The notes below the pieces were generated by a model. The model made no database searches, was not told the origin of the DNA, and saw only the letters and a list, made by a program, of their open reading frames with translations. Shown one piece after another: positions 59,438-64,000 of a stretch of DNA of 64,000 nt (the first letter of the stretch is position 1; each line of letters starts with the position of its first letter). The translations under genes and the position numbers were made by a program. Location: assembly GCA_025917655.1 (NCBI GenBank), contig CP084612.1, positions 1,550,001 through 1,614,000 on the forward strand. Reading direction: 5' to 3'. Source of the stretch: Chlorella sorokiniana (Eukaryota; Chlorophyta; Trebouxiophyceae; Chlorellales; Chlorellaceae).

Positions 59438-61834
59438 ATGCCAGCGACAGAGGAACAAAAGGCTGCCCTCTTTAATGCGGCCGAGGAGGGCGATTTGGAG
59501 CAGTTCCAGACTGCAGCCGCTGCAATCGATGGAACAGACATTAAACAGCTGCATGCGGCCAATGGCGCAAACTGCCTCCACATTGCCGCCCACGCTGGGC
59601 AAACGGAGCTGTGCAACTACTTGTTGGACACGCTCAGCTTCGATATAAACTCACAGGACGAGGGAGGTGCGAGCCGGGGTCTGTGGCCGCACGCCGCCAG
59701 TGCAGGCTGCAGCCGCCGCCGCCCTTGAGCGACCCTTGCCCCTCTGCCCCTCGCATCCAGCACCCAGCTCTCCTGCCGCCGTCACCTGCAGGCAAGGGCA
59801 GCACGCCGCTGGTGCTGGCGGTGGCGGGCAAGCACTGGGCCACGGCGGACGCGCTGCTCGAGCGCTCGCCGGACGTGAACCGGCAGGGCGGCAGCGGGGC
59901 GCCGCCGCGCCGCTGCACCTGGCGGTGGCCGAGGGGCGCGCGGAGCTGGTGCAGCGGCTGCTGGAGGCCGGCGCGCTGCCCAACGCGCCCAGCGGCAGCG
60001 GCACCCCGCTCATGCTGGCCGCCGCGCGGGCCAACGCCGCCGTCGTCGACCTGCTGCTGAGGCACGGCGCCGACCCTCGAGAGGCCGCCCCTAACGGCCT
60101 CACCCCCTCTTCATGGCCATCACGCTGGGCGGCGACGCGGAGGTCGTGCGGCGGCTGGTGGCGGCGGGGGCCGACGTGAACGCGCGCGCGCTGGGCGCCT
60201 TCACCCCCTCCATGTGGCCGCCGAGGGCGGCAAGGCCGAGGTGGCGCGGCTGCTGCTGGAGGTGCGGCGCGCCAGGCTGGCGCAGCAGGGCGGAGGGCCG
60301 TGCCGTGCAGACTGCATGCCTAGAACCGGCAGCTTGGGGAAGGATGGTTGGCTTGAGGCACATGCGTGGGCAGGGGCCCATCCTGGTTGAGCGCAGCCAG
60401 CCACAGCGCCCGCCTAGCGGCCCGCCTAGCAGGACCCCAAAGCGATGAGATCAGTCGCCCGCTGCCGTTTCCTGTGCAGGCGGGCGCGGACCCGGATGCG
60501 CGGGATGAGCACGGCCACACGCCGGCGCGGGTGGCGGGCATGCACAGCCACCGAGAAGTGGTGGAGCTGCTGCTGCGCCGCGGAGGCGACGGCGGCGCGG
60601 CCACGGCCGCTGCCGGCGCCAGCGCCGGCGCTGCAGACGGCGCCCAGAGCCTGGACGACTTCCTGGCGAGCAGCCGGGCGGCGCTGCGGGAGCGGGAGGC
60701 GCGCGCGGCGGCGGCGGCGCCGGCAGCGCCCGCCGCCTCCAGCCGCTCCGCCTCCTCGGCGGTACGCATCCCGCAGCCAGAGGTGCCGGACGAGGGGCTG
60801 GCGGACACCTTCAAGCGGAAAGGCAACGAGTTCTTCGTGGCCGGGGACTACGAGGGGGCGGCCAAGCTGTACGAGCTGGCGCTCAGCCACTGGACGCAGT
60901 GAGCCTTGCCTTGCTCAGCGTTGTTCTCTTCTTCACCTTGTGTAGAGTAGAGCAGATGCGGCCAGCGCCCCAACCAGCGCTCCGCAGCTGTCTTGCCCAT
61001 GACCACCGGCCTCTGCCCGTACCTGCGCCTTGGAGGGGGCTGCTGGTGCCACCAGCCGCCTCCGGGCCCCCTCCCTGTATGGAGGTACCGCCCTGAGCGC
61101 CGCCGCCGCCCGCCCCGCAGGAACCCCACGGTGTGGAGCAACCGCGCGGCGTGCCTGCTGCGGCTGGGGCGGCACCAGAAGGCGCTGCAGGATGCCCAGG
61201 TAGCCCGCACCCTGGACCCCAAATACGTCAAGGTGGGCGGCGCGGCATACTAGCGGGTGCATCCACCTCGCGCAGCTGGCCAGGCCGGCCAAGCCGCTGG
61301 CACCGCGTGCGGAAGGCGCTGCCCTGTGGCTGCGGCCTTGCGCGCCTGGCCGCTGGCTGTGCCTGCCTTGCCTTCCTGCCCCTGCCCATGGCCTTCCATC
61401 TGATGCTCTTTGCACGCGTAAACAAAAGCCCCCGCATGCGCTCTGCCACCCTGCCTCCGCACCCCCAACCCGTGCACCCATCATCCCAACAGCCCACACA
61501 TTGGTTCCCAACGCACGCGCTCCCTCCCGGCCGCAGGCTTGGTACCGCGAGGGGCGCGCCGCCGAGGGCCTGCGCGACTGGGAGGTGGCGGCCACCGCTT
61601 TCTACCAGGCGGCGCAGCTGCAGCCGGAGAGCGACGAGTTCATCCGGCTGACCAAGGAGATGATTGTGAAGGGCGCAAGGCGCTGCAGGCGCAGCAGGCG
61701 GGCGGGGCGGCGGCGCGGCGGCGGCAGCAGCGGGCGAGGCGGCAGCAGCGGCGGCGGCAGCAGCAGCGGGCGAGACGGCAGCAGGCGATGCTGCGGCGCC
61801 GCAGGGGGCGGATGCGGCGGGAGGGAAGGAGTGA
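59438..61834 (+). CDS. Ankyrin-TPR co-chaperone, TPR10-like
   Basis: Five or six ankyrin repeats and then a three-motif TPR domain. Ankyrin marks: NGANCLHIAAHAGQTELCNY, GSTPLVLAVAGKHWATADAL, PLHLAVAEGRAELVQRLLEA, GTPLMLAAARANAAVVDLLL, DAEVVRRLVAAGADVNARAL and GHTPARVAGMHSHREVVELL. TPR: ADTFKRKGNEFFVAGDYEGA, TVWSNRAACLLRLGRHQKAL and AWYREGRAAEGLRDWEVAAT. The carboxylate-clamp residues Lys and Asn (FKRKGNEFF), Asn (SNRAAC), Lys (QKAL) and Arg (WYREGRA) are present, so it should bind the EEVD tail of cytosolic Hsp70 or Hsp90, as Arabidopsis TPR10 does. A C is missing in three CCCCCT-like places (about 59905, 60108 and 60208), each in an ankyrin TPLH or TPLF site. The end is uncertain: TGA 61832-61834 in the Ala-rich frame or 61968 in another. 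Confidence 0.83.
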
Positions 61835-62772
61835 GCTGCTGCACGGTTTGCGTTGCGCCGCGCTCACATGATATGGACATGTTCAACGCCGCCATGATGC
61901 GGCAAGGGCGAGGCAACCGTGCTAGCCGAACGGCAAAGCGAGAGCAGCGAGTGGCAAGGAAGGAGTAGTGAAGTGACAGCAGGCAACCGCCAGCGCAGAG
62001 ACACGCAGACACAGAACTAGGAAGGTCTTCCGGGGCAGTGGCAGCACTGGACTGACATGAGAGACACCAAAGGCGGACGTCCAGCATGTGAAGGCAGGGA
62101 TGCTGGGCGGTCGTCTTCAAACAACAAACAGCACTACGGAACAGGAGACAGTATGGGACGCAGCACATGCACCTGCAGCATGGACTGCGCGCCAGGATCT
62201 GCTAGTGTATCAGGCGGGGCAAGGGCGCATGGGACACGCAACTCCAAAACTGGGCTTGCTAGTAGGGGTGCGGTGAGGGATGATATTGGCAAGGGGGGCG
62301 GAGATATAGACAGCGGAAGAGGGCAACACAGTCGGAGAAGAGTCTGCAGGCAACGGTGCGCTAAGGAGCGCACAGAGCACACACAGGGGCAAGACTGTCG
62401 CTGTCTGCCTCTTTGCAGGACGGAAAACACGGGGCAAAGAGTATGAAATGAAGTTTATTGTCATAGATCGCTGCGGCGCAAATCAATCACACGAGTTGGT
62501 ACATGGCGGGATGCTTTTCGCGCTGAGCAAATGCGCTGGGCTGGAAGGTTTGTGTTTGGGAGCGTTTGCAACTACCGGCTGTGGAAAGGAACTGTGGACG
62601 CTCACTTGCGCAAGGGCAGGCAGGGAGGAACGACCTGGTCCCTCCATGCCCCTGACACGACCGGCGAGGTGAGAGCACGCTTGCCGCGGCAGGCGTGGGC
62701 ATGCCGCGTCCATGCGTTCGCTGCTCAGCGCTCCTCAGAACTCTGCAGCATTGTCCGGAAGCGCTCAGCGCC
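61835..62772. other. Intergenic stretch, 938 bp
   Basis: It lies between convergent genes. Open frames here are short and have no family features. It is presumably two 3' UTRs plus spacer. Confidence 0.45.
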
Positions 62773-64000
62773 TCACTCCAGCTCCAGGGGGTCCTCGGTG
62801 GAAGCGGCCAGGGGCAGCGCCGACGCGAGCGACTGCAGCTCCCAGTCAAAGCTGCTGTTGGCGCTGCTCAGGCCTGCGGCGACGCGAGGGCACGGGGATG
62901 TGTGTGTGTGTGGGGGGATACAACGGCATTGGGAGGGCTGTTGGCGGAAGGCGATCACCGGTGTGCGGCAGGCCTTGGCCGCACAGCTGGTGGCAGCGGG
63001 GCGGCAGCGCTTGCAGCGATGCAACGCCAGCCGCCAGGTGCGGGCTGCCCCTGCACCCGGCCTGGCAGTTCGGGACAAAAGGATGCACCCGCGGCCCGCC
63101 GCCGCAGCGCCCCGCACACCGCTGGTGGCTGCACAGCTCACCTGGCTCAAGGTCGGGCACATACTCTGGCGCGGGCTGGCTTCGCAGCTTGTCCCATTCA
63201 ATGCCGGCGAAGAAGGGGTGCGCCCGCAGCTCAGCCAAGTCCGTCGCACCTGCGGGCGGAGCGGCGGCAGCGGCGCCAGCTGCTGGGCACACAGTGGCGT
63301 TGGAGCTGGGGTTGGTCCAGGCCAGCGGGCGGCCACCCACAGTCAGCCACGCAGGTGGCCGAGGTGTGTGCGGCCGCAGGCGTCGCCCATTGCTTGCAGC
63401 CGCACCGCATGCGGTTCACAGGCAGCGGTCGGCAGGGGCCGAGGCAGCGGCACGCACCGATGCGCTCAGCGGGCTCCAGCTTCAGCAGGCGGCCAACCAG
63501 GTCGGCGGCAAGCGGGGACACCCCCTCGGGCAGCTCGTACCGCGCCTCCACTATCTTCTGGAAAGTGAGGTACTCTGCAGCGCGGCAGCGCGGCAGCACT
63601 CGTCACGCTGCCCGCACTTGCGAGCAGCACGGGGCACGCGGGGAGCGAGCAGGCTGCGATGCGACGGGCAGCAAGCTGGGGGGGGGGGGCCAGCACTGGC
63701 AGCTGCGCGGCAGCCTCAGGCGCAGACGGGACCTTTGGCAGGAGCACCCAAGGGGGAAGAGGGCAGGGCGAGGAGGCGCCGGACCCACCCGAGGGCGACT
63801 TGAACGGCGGCTTGCCCGCCAGCATCTGGAACAGCACGCAGCCCAGGGCCCACAGGTCCGCAGCGCACGTCACCCCTGGTTGTTCAGCACCTGCGCCGCA
63901 GAGCGGCAGGGGCGGGGTGCAAGGGCCGGGGCAGGGCTGGTGAGCACCACGTGCACGCATGGCCGAGGCCAGAAGCGGCGGCTGGGAGGCCGGCTGCACC
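62773..64000 (-). CDS. PDK1: PDK1-type protein kinase, C-terminal part (5' end outside window)
   Basis: AGC kinase that phosphorylates the activation loop of other AGC kinases. Four exons are visible, ending at 63890 on the 5' side: VLNNQG then VTCAADLWALGCVLFQMLAG and KPPFKSPS; EYLTFQKIVEARYELPEGVS and PLAADLVGRLLKLEPAERIG; ATDLAELRAHPFFAGIEWDK and LRSQPAPEYVPDLEPG; then SSANSSFDWELQSLASALPL with the end STEDPLELE. DLWALGC is subdomain IX, and EYLxFQKI with the HPFF close fits PDK1 best. The frame stops at 62773 without the C-terminal PH domain of animal and flowering-plant PDK1. One G seems missing near 63876 (NNQG then VTCAAD). The catalytic half lies beyond the right edge; 63891-64000 is intron. 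Confidence 0.8.

Noticed and set aside
59438-61834. The ankyrin-TPR gene as a pseudogene because of several frame breaks
   Set aside because: Every break is one base short in a C-rich run within a conserved ankyrin motif, and all splice sites and the TPR clamp are intact.

Overview
This is a nuclear genome window from a green plant cell, most likely a unicellular trebouxiophyte green alga of the Chlorella, Auxenochlorella or Micractinium kind. The evidence is very high GC, genes cut into many short exons by GC-rich GT-AG introns of about 100-300 bp (many starting in GT/GGGT-rich runs), plant-lineage families (PATROL1/DUF810, DUF760, a PnsB3-like 2Fe-2S protein, plastid and lumen targeting peptides), and tight packing of genes on both strands.

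Layout, left to right. A mitochondrial-type HSP70 (HSP70C class, 1738-6480, +) is followed by a full PATROL1-like MUN-domain gene (6917-14620, +). From about 14.6 to 21.8 kb lies a tandem array of five repeats. Each carries, on the minus strand, a two-exon gene for a small protein that I do not recognise: a basic targeting-like N-terminus, a Gly-rich spacer, a membrane segment, a variable coiled coil and a second membrane segment at the C-terminus. Only the third copy reads through cleanly. The first is disrupted by a roughly 300 bp foldback.

The rest is ordinary, dense and mostly recognisable: COP9 signalosome subunit CSN6 (-), a thylakoid-lumen type helical protein (+), ATG16 with WD40 repeats (+), a small plastid membrane protein (-), a PAM2-motif protein (+), a membrane protein (+), a START-like protein with a long disordered tail (+), a truncated eIF4A-like RecA2 domain (-), a 57-residue MITRAC7/SMIM20-like membrane protein (+), a TauE/SafE exporter (+), a secreted CAP/PR-1 protein (-), a PnsB3-like 2Fe-2S protein (+), a LEA-like organellar protein (-), a two-domain DUF760 protein (-), an Ala/Pro-rich single-membrane-span protein (+), a C2 plus coiled-coil protein resembling CEP120/Uni2 (-), an ankyrin-TPR co-chaperone like TPR10 (+) and the 3' part of a PDK1-type kinase (-).

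The genes do not form operons. Several are divergent neighbours sharing promoter gaps of about 120-190 bp. HSP70C and the TPR10-like co-chaperone could meet in the chaperone network, and ATG16, PDK1 and PATROL1 touch membrane traffic and nutrient signalling, but the sequence shows no direct link.

A practical warning: many conserved genes lose frame by exactly one base, usually where a run of C or G is one base short. I read most of these as under-called homopolymers in a draft assembly rather than as pseudogenes. Exon borders are by eye and may be off by some bases.
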